A program made the position numbers and the translations under genes. Of a stretch of DNA of 64,000 nucleotides, positions 10,080 to 20,706 are shown piece after piece (the first letter of the stretch is position 1; each line of letters starts with the position of its first letter). The stretch covers positions 1 through 64,000 of the forward strand of contig NXFV01000154.1 of assembly GCA_002803225.1 (NCBI GenBank), given 5' to 3'. The notes under the pieces are model-generated. The model saw only the letters and a program-made list of their open reading frames with translations. It made no database searches and was not told the DNA's origin. Source of the DNA: Gamarada debralockiae (taxonomy: Eukaryota > Ascomycota > Leotiomycetes > Helotiales > Hyphodiscaceae).

Positions 10080-10986
10080 TTTGAATGATTCAATATGTTG
10101 AAGGGCTTGCTGTTTGCTTGAGGTGGGAGGTTCTGGAGATGTTCGTTGAAAAGCGAGGTGGAATTAGAGTCGCGAGTGAATGAGACGCGACGAGGTTGTC
10201 GTTTGAAGTAGACGCGTGAACTTGCCGAGTTGCCAGTGAATGTGATCCGGCAAGCCGGAGAGAGTCGTTCAATGTGAATCCACGACTAAGAAGTTGAGGT
10301 GGGAGGATGTTCGATGTTGAGACGTTTATAAAGGAAAGGAAGGTAGATTCGGATGTAGGGACGCCGCGTATCACGTTGCTGATGACGACGCGAACATGAC
10401 ACAAGACTTGGGTTGAACTGTCAGTATATTTGGACAACTCGGATGCTGAGGTGGGAGGAAGGAGATGTTTGTGCCAGAAGAGCATAGGGAACTCGTCGTT
10501 AAGTACGTACCTTGAGTGCCAAACTACCAGTGAATAGAATCCAGGACACCCAGCAAGTCGTTGAATGTGGCTTCAGGATTGAGAAGATGAAGTTGGATAG
10601 AATGGTTTCAAGGTGTCCGTCGAGGAAAAGCGAGGAGGTGGATGTGGTTTAAGGAGGCCCGTTGAGGTGCACACTTGCAAGTAACAGAATGCGAGGCTTG
10701 AATTGTTCAGTATGTTTGGACACTTCAAGAGGTAGAGGTGGGAAGGTGGAGAAAGCGCGGGGTAGCCAGGCGAAAGAGGGTTGCGACTTGCGAGTGAGTC
10801 GGATGACGATAATCGACTGAATTCATAGTGAATTTCAGGATAATTGCAGTCACGAAGTATGCAATTCACTTCACTGACCACAGAAGATCAAATTTATTCT
10901 GGCTTGGTACTCCAGCGGGATCCCTCTTTTTTCCAGAACCATCGCGCAACAACCATAAAGTTAAGAGATAAAGCAATATAACAAGC
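10080..10986. repeat. Degenerate tandem repeat, about 290-330 bp unit, three diverged copies
   Basis: The words TTGAA-x-TGTTCA-GTAT-x-TTTGGA and GAGGTGGGAGG recur near 10082-10135, 10408-10460 and 10697-10745. A second shared segment (CCAGTGAAT ... GCAAG-x-CG-x-TGAATGTG) is seen near 10228-10280 and 10525-10570. Minus-strand frames of 102-131 codons here are serine-rich by-products of the repeat and are not supported as genes. The array ends about 100 bp before the next gene on the plus strand. Confidence 0.55.
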
Positions 10987-11558
10987 ATGATGTCGCAAAG
11001 TATGAAAAAGGAAACGATTACCTACCGAAAGCGGCGAGAACAGACAAACAAGCACGAAGTCGTCTCACAGAAACCCTCTCCTCCAACAGGTTTCTGGAGC
11101 AGCATCATCTCATTTTTCCTCCAATGCGTCTTTCCAAACTACGGCATCGATTCCTACATCCAATCACCTTTCAGCGATGAGCACATCGTTTTCTGTGACC
11201 CTCCACGTCCCCAATCCGGAATGATCGGCAACCTCCTCCCACGAACCGTGCAACATCTTCATGTCTTTCCATCAGAAGCGCCGATATCCGATTCCGAAAC
11301 GGCAAATGGATGGTCTCGCATGATTTGGAGAGAGACGAGAGTATCTTCATCCAGTTTCCGCCTCTAACGGAGGATGAGCGGAGCAGTGATGAGGCGGCTG
11401 TCAAAGGTGGCCCTGGCACCATGACGATCAACAAGAAGGCAGCAAAGCAGCGCGGTAGGAAAGAGGAACAGGAGAATGACAATGACTCGACGATTGGGGG
11501 GAGTCCGGTTATGACGCCGCCTGAGAATGACAAGGAGAAGGAATGGTACCCTCTTTGA
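10987..11558 (+). CDS. Hypothetical protein, probably with a frame break or short intron
   Basis: Not recognised. ATG 10987 opens a 126-codon frame with a basic N-terminus (MKKETITYRKRREQ), an aromatic and possibly membrane-associated stretch (GFWSSIISFFLQCVFP), and then ordinary globular sequence. A second frame overlapping its end (11310-11558) continues with an acidic/charged tail (ESIFIQFPPLTEDERSSDEA ... RKEEQENDND) that reads like the true C-terminal part. The switch near 11300 could be an indel or a mis-seen intron. A GTACCC near 11545 may be another donor leading to the frame starting at 11580. Expression is unknown, and confidence that this is a gene at all is modest. Confidence 0.35.
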
Positions 11559-11778
11559 TTCGGAAGACGGTATAGTGGTGGATATTGGGGTTCGGAAACT
11601 ACATATTGGGAGCAAGGCGTTTGAAATACTGCTGATAGGCGCTACTAGCACTAGGTATTGCAAAACTGGGAATCGAGCAAAACGTACCTCAAGGCAGGCA
11701 TCAGACACGAAGATATACTTTAACCAGTTTCTGATATGGGTCTCGCCGCTTTGAGGGCAACAGGCATGCCATTCAAGC

Positions 11779-12801
11779 CTATTCCTCATCCGAGAACATA
11801 GGCATATCCTCACTCGAGACCACTTTCGTTGTCCCGGTTCTATCATGCTTCTCATTGAGAAACTTCATGGTTCTTTCTCCCCACTCTGCCTCACCAGGAA
11901 CCTTGACACCAATCTCTTGTCCTGTATAAATCATATGCCCAAATCCACATCTTCCATCTGCGAATAGTTCTTCATCTCCAGACCTGCACAGCTCCTTGAA
12001 TTGTGTTCTCCAGAAGATCCATCTGTCGACGGAGAAACCTCCCTGACGGACGCCAGCTTGCCTAGCCAACTCTCCAGGGTCCAAGTCAGGGGAATCGCCA
12101 TCCTCAAACGAGTGGTTCTTGAAGGCTAGAGTGAGGAGTTTGTGGTTGCAGTATCGCATCCACTCAAGGCTGGCAGAAACCAGTTCTGACTTCGGCACCA
12201 TTTCAACACTCTTTCCTTCCCCTCTCGTCAATGGTCGCTGTACCTCGAACGTCTCCTTGAACAGTGCAAGCGCGCAAGAACTGAGGGCCGTATCACAGAC
12301 TCCAAGTGCAGTCAGTCGAGCCATGAAAGCAACCAAGTTGCACCGGCGAACAGGATCCATCTTCATGGACCTCTCCTTCCAAAATTCCCTAAAGTCGTTT
12401 ACCAAATACGGAAGATCCGTCCAGATCTTGAATCCATCAGAAGTAACACACTCCTCAAACTCTCCCGTCGTGGTCCTAGACAAGGTTCCCATCTCTCTCG
12501 CATAAAGCACCTGAGCAACAAGGCGGTCTTGCCCCGCATCATCAGCTGGAGTGACGGACGCAGAGACCATAACCTCGTGCCACAGATCATGCATGTCGAT
12601 TTCAAACAGAATGATTGGATTTGTGGAGATGGTGTATCGACAGTTGATGTTCGTGATAATGCTACGGATGGTTTCCCAGAGCGTGGTTTCAGAGGCGGGC
12701 TTGGATGCATCGCGTTCGCCTTCTTCTTCAATTGCTGTGCGCATGTGGGCGCTCATGCGCTCACGGCTTTGGATTTGCTCGGGGGTGAGAACTATGGTCA
12801 T
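11779..12801 (-). CDS. DUF3632 family protein
   Basis: An intronless 340-residue protein. The run of motifs (FKIWTDLPYLVNDFREFW ... FMARLTALGVCDTALSSCALALFKETFEVQRPL ... WMRYCNHKLLTLAF ... GFSVDRWIFWRTQFKELC) matches the fungal DUF3632 family as I know it, over nearly its full length. An N-terminal charged helix (TPEQIQSRERMSAHMRTA) and a short acidic tail (SSEDMPMFSDEE) flank it. No signal peptide, membrane span or catalytic motif is visible, and the family has no established biochemical role. It is usually multicopy and variable between strains. ATG 12801 is the first Met of the frame. Confidence 0.8.
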   Translation of the reverse strand: MTIVLTPEQIQSRERMSAHMRTAIEEEGERDASKPASETTLWETIRSIITNINCRYTISTNPIILFEIDMHDLWHEVMVSASVTPADDAGQDRLVAQVLYAREMGTLSRTTTGEFEECVTSDGFKIWTDLPYLVNDFREFWKERSMKMDPVRRCNLVAFMARLTALGVCDTALSSCALALFKETFEVQRPLTRGEGKSVEMVPKSELVSASLEWMRYCNHKLLTLAFKNHSFEDGDSPDLDPGELARQAGVRQGGFSVDRWIFWRTQFKELCRSGDEELFADGRCGFGHMIYTGQEIGVKVPGEAEWGERTMKFLNEKHDRTGTTKVVSSEDMPMFSDEE

Positions 12802-13386
12802 AGTTGTATTTGAAATTGCTCAATTGGATTGACGTTGGAGTTAGATATACAGAAATGTGATGAGGTGAAGTTTGGAGAGCTGCTGCTTACGCAGATCCTC
12901 TCGTGTCGGATGCACCCGTGCCGCTGTGAATTTTCTAGATTTAAGTTAGAAATAATATATATTTGGTATGAAGGCTGATACAAAACCTTCCTGTGACGTT
13001 AGTTAGGGCCTACAGCCCCTGAAAGTTGGGCATCTCTTCCTTGGCTTCACTCTGCCCTAGAGTGAGCGATTGACCTCAAGATTACCAGGGATACCAAAAA
13101 GTCCTTTTCCGGCCATTGCAAGGAATGAAACGAGTGATATCTCATATTTCAATTTCCCGATCGCTCCTTTGTTCTGTGATCCGCTAGCATCTCTTCCATC
13201 TCATTCGAGGATCATCACGTGACAGGTTGTTTGGCAGGGGGTAGTGGCTCAGCCTCCCATGCCAACATTTAGGCATCGAAGGAACAGGAACTTTTACCTC
13301 TCTCGTCAGCAAATATCTATATTCCACCACTTCCACATTATTGAAATTCAATTTAGCTTTACCTCATCCCCCCCCCCGAGACAAAG
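12802..13386. other. Divergent promoter region between DUF3632 and HET genes
   Basis: 585 bp without a supportable gene. The two neighbours are transcribed outward, so it probably holds both promoters. It contains a C10 homopolymer (about 13369-13378) just before the HET start codon. Confidence 0.6.
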
Positions 13387-15327
13387 ATGAATGAAGCAGC
13401 AGAGGGTATATGGGACAAGGCCGAGAAGGATGGGGACGCCAATGGGGCCAGAGAACTGAGGATTGAAAAAGGCGATGGCGGGGACTTGGGGCTTGAGAAG
13501 ACTGATGGCTCTATAATGGATGGCTCATTCGAAATCAGTGTCTCTGTCGTCGAACAGCCACCTCTGATCAACATGTCCGTGATACATGGCCCGGCCGATG
13601 TTGACCAGCAACGCGACAAATCACTTCCAATATTTCCATACGAACCACTCAATAGCGACAAGCGGGACATTCGAGTAGTTACCCTCAAGCCGGGCATTGA
13701 ATCTGCACCCATAGAGTGCACAGTACGAAATGTGTCACTCGATGAAGGGTGCAAGCTCGGATTCAGGGCATTGTCTTACGTATGGGGCCCACCTAAGCCG
13801 AACAAGATCATCTCTCTCCAAGGCATAGATGTCCAGGTCCGAGAGAATCTCTGGCAAGCACTGTATCATCTCCGCTCGCTGAACACCGAATTGGACCTAT
13901 GGATTGACGCCATTTGCATCAACCAGTACGATATACTGGAACGCAGTAACCAAGTTGCTATGATGAGCGTGATATACAACCTAGCCGAGCAAGTCATTGT
14001 GTGGCTTGGTCCAGCAAAGTCTTGGAGCAAGGAAGCCTTGGAATTTCTCGCAAAGTATATGAGCTTACGTGGCTGCACGAAAGACAGACTACCCCCGGAA
14101 TTTGAGAACAAGTTCAGTAGAGAATTGGAAGGAATCATAAAGTTGACTGAAAGGGAATATTGGAAGCGCACGTGGATTATCCAGGAGGTTTTAAAGGCGA
14201 GCAAATTCACGATCCATTGCGGACATCAGAAGCTGCGAGGGACGCTTCTGGTAGAGTTCTTCTCGCAGCTTCGCTACCGCCTCGAAAACGCAAACAGTGA
14301 TAGATTTACGAGACCTTCTGAGTCACTAGCATACTTATGCCAAAGTCCCCCAGCTCGGCTTATGGAGCACGTTAAATCCGGAAGCCGATCTCTGGAGGAA
14401 CTCCTGGAGACATACAAAGATTCGTCGAGCAGTGATCCGCGAGACAGAGTATATTCTTTGGTGAACCTGACCGATCAAAAGCTCTGCAGGAGATCGGTTA
14501 TTCAGTCCGATACTTTCAGAGACTGGATGACCATCGATTACTCGAAATCTCAACTCGAGTTGTTTCGAATTCTAGTCCTCGAGTTCAATTCCGAAGAACC
14601 ACTGAGTCCTCTTCAAGTCAAACGAATGAAGCTTCTCCAAAACAGTCTTGGACTACCGCCACCGGATATTGAATGGATTGGTATCAATGGATTCGCGTTA
14701 AATAATGAACAAGCTTTATTGGTAGATGAAGATTGCATTATTGCACTGGGACACAGTTACGGCAGAGTGTGGTCCTGCGGTCCTTGTTGGCATAGCAAGA
14801 GCATAGAAGGAAATGCGGCGGTTATTGACTGGTACCTTAAACTTTTCGATTCATCAGATTGGCGTGCGCAATGTTTCCCCAACCTCAGCGACGACGATAT
14901 GAAGTGTTTGACAGGGGATCCGGATCCTTGCGCATCTACCAATACCTGCACTCAAACACCCATGGACAGCATCGGTAGTTCTCATCCAGAATGGCTGCTT
15001 GAGAATTATCTGCGCTTCATCAACGACGATGATATGAAGCGTTTAGGAGCAGATCCCCGCACATCGGCTAACTCTGGCGTTCAAGTTTTCGCAGACAACA
15101 AAGGAAGGGTAGGAATTGGACCTCTCGGCATTCAAGTCAACGACACAATAGTACAGTTCCAGGATTCTGGCGTTGCACTAGTTACAAGAGGGAGCGAGCC
15201 AGAAGTCCTTTTTGGAAGAGTGAAGTTTCTTGGATTGGATTTTGAAGAAACAGGCCTTTATTCCAGTTCTAAATCTAACGAATATATCACTCTGACCATC
15301 AAACAATGGCGGTCTCTCATTTGGTAG
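13387..15327 (+). CDS. HET-domain (heterokaryon incompatibility) protein
   Basis: A single 646-codon frame. The HET domain (about residues 110-290) shows its diagnostic blocks: FRALSYVWGPP, then VRENLWQALYHLR, LDLWIDAICINQYDILERSNQVAMM, VIYNLAEQVIVWLGP and WKRTWIIQEVLKA. Fungal HET proteins take part in non-self recognition and cell death after hyphal fusion, though most family members are untested. The C-terminal half is unrelated to known repeats. It ends with a conserved-looking tail about property display and control (VQVFADNKGRVGIGP), which recurs in many HET proteins. An internal duplication is present near residues 500-560. The start AAAGATGA lies directly after a poly-C tract. The gene looks intact and has no introns. 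Confidence 0.92.
   Translation: MNEAAEGIWDKAEKDGDANGARELRIEKGDGGDLGLEKTDGSIMDGSFEISVSVVEQPPLINMSVIHGPADVDQQRDKSLPIFPYEPLNSDKRDIRVVTLKPGIESAPIECTVRNVSLDEGCKLGFRALSYVWGPPKPNKIISLQGIDVQVRENLWQALYHLRSLNTELDLWIDAICINQYDILERSNQVAMMSVIYNLAEQVIVWLGPAKSWSKEALEFLAKYMSLRGCTKDRLPPEFENKFSRELEGIIKLTEREYWKRTWIIQEVLKASKFTIHCGHQKLRGTLLVEFFSQLRYRLENANSDRFTRPSESLAYLCQSPPARLMEHVKSGSRSLEELLETYKDSSSSDPRDRVYSLVNLTDQKLCRRSVIQSDTFRDWMTIDYSKSQLELFRILVLEFNSEEPLSPLQVKRMKLLQNSLGLPPPDIEWIGINGFALNNEQALLVDEDCIIALGHSYGRVWSCGPCWHSKSIEGNAAVIDWYLKLFDSSDWRAQCFPNLSDDDMKCLTGDPDPCASTNTCTQTPMDSIGSSHPEWLLENYLRFINDDDMKRLGADPRTSANSGVQVFADNKGRVGIGPLGIQVNDTIVQFQDSGVALVTRGSEPEVLFGRVKFLGLDFEETGLYSSSKSNEYITLTIKQWRSLIW
14886..15080 (+). repeat. 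Internal duplication in the HET protein (DDDMK-x-L ... DP-x-x-S-x-N)
   Basis: Two related coding segments, at about 14890-14945 and 15030-15080, encode SDDDMKCLTGDPDPCASTN and NDDDMKRLGADPRTSANS. They are about 144 bp apart in the same frame. Confidence 0.75.
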
Positions 15328-15638
15328 CACTTACTCTTGGAGAACATTCTTTCGGTAGAAACGGGAGAGGTTAATGAGCTGGCGCTAGGAGGGGTTTGTT
15401 TCTAGATTGTGAATAGAGATAGTCAGCGATCATGACTTTGCTACGTTCGTTGGTAAGCAGAGTTGGTATGAATCTTGATGAGAAAAACACCGTCAGTCCT
15501 CAAGCTACGAGGATGAGACTCTTCAAACTTACTATCACACTGCTCGAACTGACTTGAAATCAATGGTCTGAAAATTTCATTTTTGTGCCCTTCTGTGGGC
15601 ACCCAGAATCCAAGTTTGCATGCGTCCACCTTGAGTGA
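15328..15638. other. 3' intergenic region, convergent
   Basis: 311 bp between the HET stop and the stop of the Zn2Cys6 activator (convergent genes). Nothing else is seen. Confidence 0.6.
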
Positions 15639-18029
15639 TCAATAAAGATTTCCCGGCAGAATATTCAACCAGGACATATCACTCAGATCAATTTCCATGC
15701 CGTCAAAATCGAATCCGTCAGCATAGTCGCCCAATTTTGGTTCTGAGAAGACTTGAGGAGCATGGGACACAAGAGTGGACGGAGGAGTACTGTCTCCAAC
15801 AGGATCGACCTTCGGTACCTTTCCAGAAAGGATTTCCAGTGCTGCGACGCAACGTTGTGCGGACGTGCTTAGTCGCTCAAATGACTTCAAGATCTTTATG
15901 GCATGATCCCATGATGTAATGAGTGAATAGTTGGTGATGTCGGCATTGAGAACTGGTTTCAACCGCGCCGCAAGCAAGACGGTTGCTGCAGTATACACGT
16001 CTGTAATAGTTAGCGCCGAGGAACAAAAGTCACAGGAGATATACATGCATAGAATGCAATACCACCATGCTGGAAGTGACCCCGTGAGGTCATCCGGAGT
16101 TAAGTTTGAATGAATAAGATCGATCATGTCATGAGCAGCCCTCACACATAGAGACGAGCATTGTAGAACTATACGGTGACCAAGACTTTCGTCAAGTGCA
16201 GTACCTGGAGCGGGTGGAGGGAGTTCGAAGAGGCAGAATTGAGACAGAGCCGGTCTGAAAAGTAAGATTCGAGCGTGGAGAAACCTGCGGATTACATTTA
16301 TTCAGTCCGAATCGGCGACTGGGAAGACACTCACCTGGCTCTGCAAACAACTGATTGCATTTGGAAGGTAGTGTTCTGTGCGGATTCCAGGTTTGAAATG
16401 CGGAGGTGAGGTGGGAGAGATCGTGCCCATAACATAAGAGAATGGTCAAGCTTCAGTATTGTTGCTAAATCGAGCGACTCGTAATCCGATTGATGGGTAG
16501 CTACGCCATGCCGACCTTTAGGGTTGTTCTCCGCATTCGAATATAACTCTAGCAGAATGTCGTTCATGATACTGTAAAGACGAAGAGACTCGACGAAAAA
16601 GGCTATTCTTGATGGCTGATTATTGTGTTGCTTTTCTTTGCTGATTTCGTAAAGGGACAAGTCCTCTGAGTCATTCGTTTCTGGCAATGGGACAGCATCG
16701 GCGAGGGATTTGGAAATCATTGCAGGTCGGCCAAAGGTCATCGACAAGACTCTGAATGCATTAGCAGATGCTAGGGGTTTCGTACTAGTAGGTTGATGGA
16801 CATACCTATCCATCAAGACGCAACCGTGCCAAATAACTCTCGAGAGCTGTCTTTCGTTCTTGGACGGAAGGTTCAAGCCGGATTCGGGCAGATGAAATCC
16901 CAGACCTTGTGCTATCCGGATTGAGTGTCCAATAATCACTGTAAATGAATGAATTAGCCATTGAAACTTGAAGTTCGGTTACTACGCTTACTCCAACATT
17001 GATGAGGTGAACTGGTGCTTTGAAGATATTGGCCCATTAAAAGGAGGCATTGAATCAGTTCAGCTGATCCCACATCCCAAAGGTCAAGCTGGAGCAGGTC
17101 TTGAGCGCGTCTGAAGTATGCTCTTGCTGCATCTTCTCGGTCTTCTGGTTTAATGGAGTCAGAAAGCTGGCAGGATAATGCGAGCACAACATTTAACGTG
17201 CAGATGAGTAACTTCTCATCTGCGGCGGGCGTTGACCCTGTCCAAACAGACTCGTACGCTTTTTGGAACGTCTGCCGGTCCAGAAACGGATACAGAGGAT
17301 GTACTTTCCTCCAATAAACGGATAAGAGTTCATCAGCTGCTTTTCTGGGAGGCAGCACATACTCAACCCGCCTCTTATGAACTCCATCCGGGTGACTTCC
17401 AGGTGATGATGGAAACATAGGCGCTTTGATCCCTGAGAAAGATGGTCGTCTGCTGGTGGGCCCAACTTTGGCGTCAATTGCAGATTTAATTTGCCTCATG
17501 AAAGAACCAGCACTGCTACTACCAAAGAAACCAAAACCTAGAGTTTGGTCTCCAATAACGCCTGTCATTGAGTCAACACCTCTGGAATTATCTCTGAGTG
17601 CGTCGGGCGAGCCGACGCTACGATTGATTTCGAAGACATTGAAGCTTGAAGATTTGGAGGTATGCAAAACGAAGGGCCGTCCAACTCCAGAAAGCGGAGG
17701 TCGCAATTCAGAAGCTTGACTTCTCCATCTAGAAGCTAGAGGAGTACCCTCATATTCATCGCCATAGCTGCAATTGCTGCTTAAGCCAGCGCCTCTCCTC
17801 CGGACACAAACACCGCAAACTATTAGGCATCAGCGTCGTTCAGCCTCTCAGACCTGAGCTCACCTGGGCGAATTCCATCGCACTTGACTTTGCGAGCCCT
17901 GCAAGCATCACATGCAACTGCTATTTTCTGTCTCTTTTTCGGCCTTTGAGCACTTGGCTCTTGAGAAGGAGTGTTGTCGAGACCAGACTCCTGGGAGGTG
18001 GGGCCATCCGGCATCGCTGCAAGGACCAA
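15639..18029 (-). CDS. Zn2Cys6 transcription factor with fungal_trans domain
   Basis: Exons, minus strand: 18029-17864, 17819-16992, 16938-16335 and 16284-15639, giving 747 residues. All three introns are GT-AG (44, 53 and 50 bp) and splice in frame. The first intron interrupts the Zn2Cys6 cluster: CDACRARKVKCDGIRP is joined to VCGVC ... NCSYG, with a basic nuclear-localisation-like run (RPKKRQK) just before it. The fungal_trans domain spans about residues 180-480 (AARAYFRRAQDLL, HQCWMIIGHSIRIAQGLGFH, LSRVIWHGCVLMDR). The C-terminus is acidic (DGMEIDLSDMSWL), resembling an activation domain. The gene is divergently paired with a GH31 glycosidase 441 bp away, which makes a role in sugar or oligosaccharide response plausible but unproven. 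Confidence 0.88.
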
Positions 18030-18470
18030 AGCTCGGAATTCGGATCAGGGGCTCCTTAGCTTAGCAGGATTGAAGAGACAGGAGCGAAGCTTTGGAGAAA
18101 GGAAAGGAGAAGCGAAAGCGGATTTTCCCGTTTTAGGCTATTCTCAAAATTTAGCGTGTCGGACCCTCTTGATCCATCTTCAACGTCTCGTCCGCAAACA
18201 CAGAACAAAACTCCAAAGGGCCAATCGCATCTTAACATGAGATACATGTTCCAGTAGCATTCAATGGCTTCCAGATATGACAAATCCTGATCATCAATGA
18301 TCGCCAGCTGAGGTGGGTACCAACGGTAAGCTGAAGCATTCTCTTTTTTGACGCCTCCCCCACCGGAGACCACCATCTTCTCTCCAACTGTAAAGTGGGG
18401 TTTCTTGTTTGTAGGGTACATAACCCATAGTCGAACCTGTCTCCTTCCTGATCGCCAGCCAAGAGCCAAC
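18030..18470. promoter_or_regulatory. Shared divergent promoter, Zn2Cys6 regulator / GH31
   Basis: 441 bp between two divergent starts. It contains a direct CGG-N4-CGG (CTCGGAATTCGG near 18041) and isolated CGGA/CCGGAG words, which are half-sites a Zn2Cys6 protein could use. The open frames crossing it on both strands lack domains and are treated as chance. Confidence 0.4.
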
Positions 18471-20559
18471 ATGCTTTCCCACCAAGATAATCGCCTAGTG
18501 TTTCGATACGATGCCGAGCAGCTGTGGATCGAGCCATGGGGCCCGAATGCCTTTCGAGTACGAGCGACGAAGACGAGCACCGTGCCAACGGAAGACTGGG
18601 CTCTGCAGAAGCCTGAGAAGACGATAGCACAAGTCTCAATCACAGAAGAAGAGGGGACAATCGTCAATGGGAAGATCAAGGCAACCATATCTAAGTGGGG
18701 GAAGGTCATGGTGTACAACTCAAAGGGGGAAGTGCTGCTCGAAGAGTATGCGCGGAATCGAAGAGACCTGCATGACCCGAAATGCAGCGCTCTGGAGGTC
18801 GAGGCACGGGAGTTCAAGCCGATTCCTGGTGGTGACTACCATCTAACGATGCGATTCGAATCGGTGAGCAGCAAGGAGAAGATATATGGGATGGGCCAGT
18901 ACCAACAAGATAGCTTGGATCTGAAAGGGCATGATCTCGAGCTCGCGCACCGGAACTCCCAAGCCAGTGTGCCTTTTGCCCTTTCATCTCTGGGCTACGG
19001 CTTTCTGTGGAACAATCCGGGCATTGGCCGTGCGGTCCTTGGGAAGAATGTGATGAGCTTCGAGGCCTATTCAACACGAGCTCTCGATTACTGGGTGATT
19101 GCCGGGGACTCTCCTGCCGAGATCGAAGAAGCGTACGCCAATGCTACTGGGAAAGTGCCCATGATGCCGGAATATGGCCTCGGATTCTGGCAGTGCAAAC
19201 TGCGCTATCAGACCCAGGAAGAGCTGCTCTCTATTGCACGGGAGTACAGAAAGCGAAAGCTACCACTGGATCTCATTGTCATAGACTTCTTCCACTGGCC
19301 CAAGCAAGGCGACTGGAGATTCGATTCCACCTACTGGCCAGATCCAGGTATGCCGTTATACTCTTGAACTAGTAGAGGGTTTTGCTGAGCCTCACAGATG
19401 CGATGATCAAAGAACTGCAAGAAATGGAGGTCGAATTGATGATTTCCATATGGCCCCAGGTCGACAAGCTCTCCAAAAACTACGACGAAATGTTGGAAAA
19501 TGGCTTCCTTGTACGAACCGATCGCGGCATACATACCGCCCACGACTTTCAGGGGCAGACAATGTACTTCGACCCAACAAATCCAGACGCACGTACATTT
19601 GTATGGGGGAAGGCGCGAAGGAATTACTATGAGAAAGGTATCAAGGTCTTCTGGCTGGATGAAGCTGAACCCGAATGTACGTACCGAGTTCAACCACTCA
19701 GATGTAAATGGTCACACCTAGCTAATTGTCGCCAGACTCGGTTTATGACTTCGACAACTACCGCTATCACCTCGGGCCCAATGTCGCCATTGGCAACCTG
19801 TACCCACGAGAATACGCGCGGACATTCTACGAAGGTATGGAGGCGGAGGGGCAGAAGAACATTGTAAATTTGTTACGTTGTGCATGGTCAGGAAGCCAGA
19901 AATACGGCGCTCTAGTCTGGAGTGGAGACATCGCATCGTCTTGGTCAAGCTTGCGGAATCAACTCGCTGCCGGTCTGAATATGGGCATAGCAGGAATCCC
20001 GTGGTGGACCACAGACATTGGAGGTTTCCATGGCGGAGACCCCAATGACGAAGCCTTCAGGGAGCTTTTCGTGCGTTGGTTCCAATGGGGAACCTTCTGC
20101 CCTGTTATGCGACTTCATGGAGATAGAGAGCCGAAGCAACCTCAACTCGGAGACAGTGGTGGATCGACTTGCCTATCTGGAGCTCCGAACGAGGTTTGGT
20201 GTTATGGGGAGATTGTTTATGAGATTTGCAAGAAATATATGTTTATGAGGGAGAAGATGAGGGATTATACGAGGGACTTGATGAAGGAAGCTCATGAGAA
20301 AGGATCGCCTGTTATGAGGACCATGTTTTATGCTTTCCCGGGAGACAGCAAGTGCTGGGAGGTCGAGGATCAGTATATGTATGGAGATAAGTATCTTTGC
20401 TGTCCTGTACTGACTGCTGGGTTGAGGAAGAGACAGGTCTACTTGCCAGCTGGAGAGAAATGGAAGGCGTTGGCCGGAGATGACAAGGAGTACGAGGGAG
20501 GGCGGGTCATAGAGGCAGATTGCCCCTTGGATACTATGCCTGTATTTGTGAAGCATTGA
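18471..20559 (+). CDS. Glycoside hydrolase family 31 (alpha-glucosidase/alpha-xylosidase type)
   Basis: Exons 18471-19347, 19398-19676 and 19736-20559 (introns 50 and 59 bp, both GT-AG, frame-checked) give 659 residues. GH31 hallmarks: an N-terminal beta-sandwich ending GHDLELAHRN ... LGYGFLWNNPGIG; the barrel motif GLGFWQCKLRYQ; the nucleophile block KVFWLDEAEPE (Asp380); the acid/base block WSGDIASSW (Asp450); then AGIPWWTTDIGGFHGG and FVRWFQWGTFCPVMRLHG. The DEAEPE variant belongs to the branch that includes alpha-xylosidases, but specificity cannot be fixed from sequence. No signal peptide is present, so the enzyme probably acts inside the cell on imported oligosaccharides such as xyloglucan or malto-oligomers. 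Start AACATGC at 18471. The neighbouring divergent Zn2Cys6 factor is a candidate regulator. Confidence 0.93.
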
Positions 20560-20706
20560 TTTACTGTTGAATACAACCAAGTTGCCTACTCCCAAAGCAG
20601 AATTCTTATCAACCCCTCTGCACTCTATATCATAAATTACTCCGCTCAGGAGAGTTGCCCAAGAAAACATTCGTCTTTCAAGAGATTAGCTCTTACCTAA
20701 ATTGGC

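Noticed and set aside
11364..11855. 163-codon minus-strand frame opposite the hypothetical gene at 10987
   Set aside because: Antisense to the more protein-like plus-strand frame and overlapping the DUF3632 gene's 3' end. No domain.
13369..13378. C10 homopolymer before the HET start
   Set aside because: A simple homopolymer, probably a neutral 5' UTR feature or assembly-sensitive. Not worth a separate claim.
18056..18817. 253-codon minus-strand frame across the GH31 start
   Set aside because: Antisense to the conserved GH31 N-terminus. It has no domain and is a shadow of the real gene.
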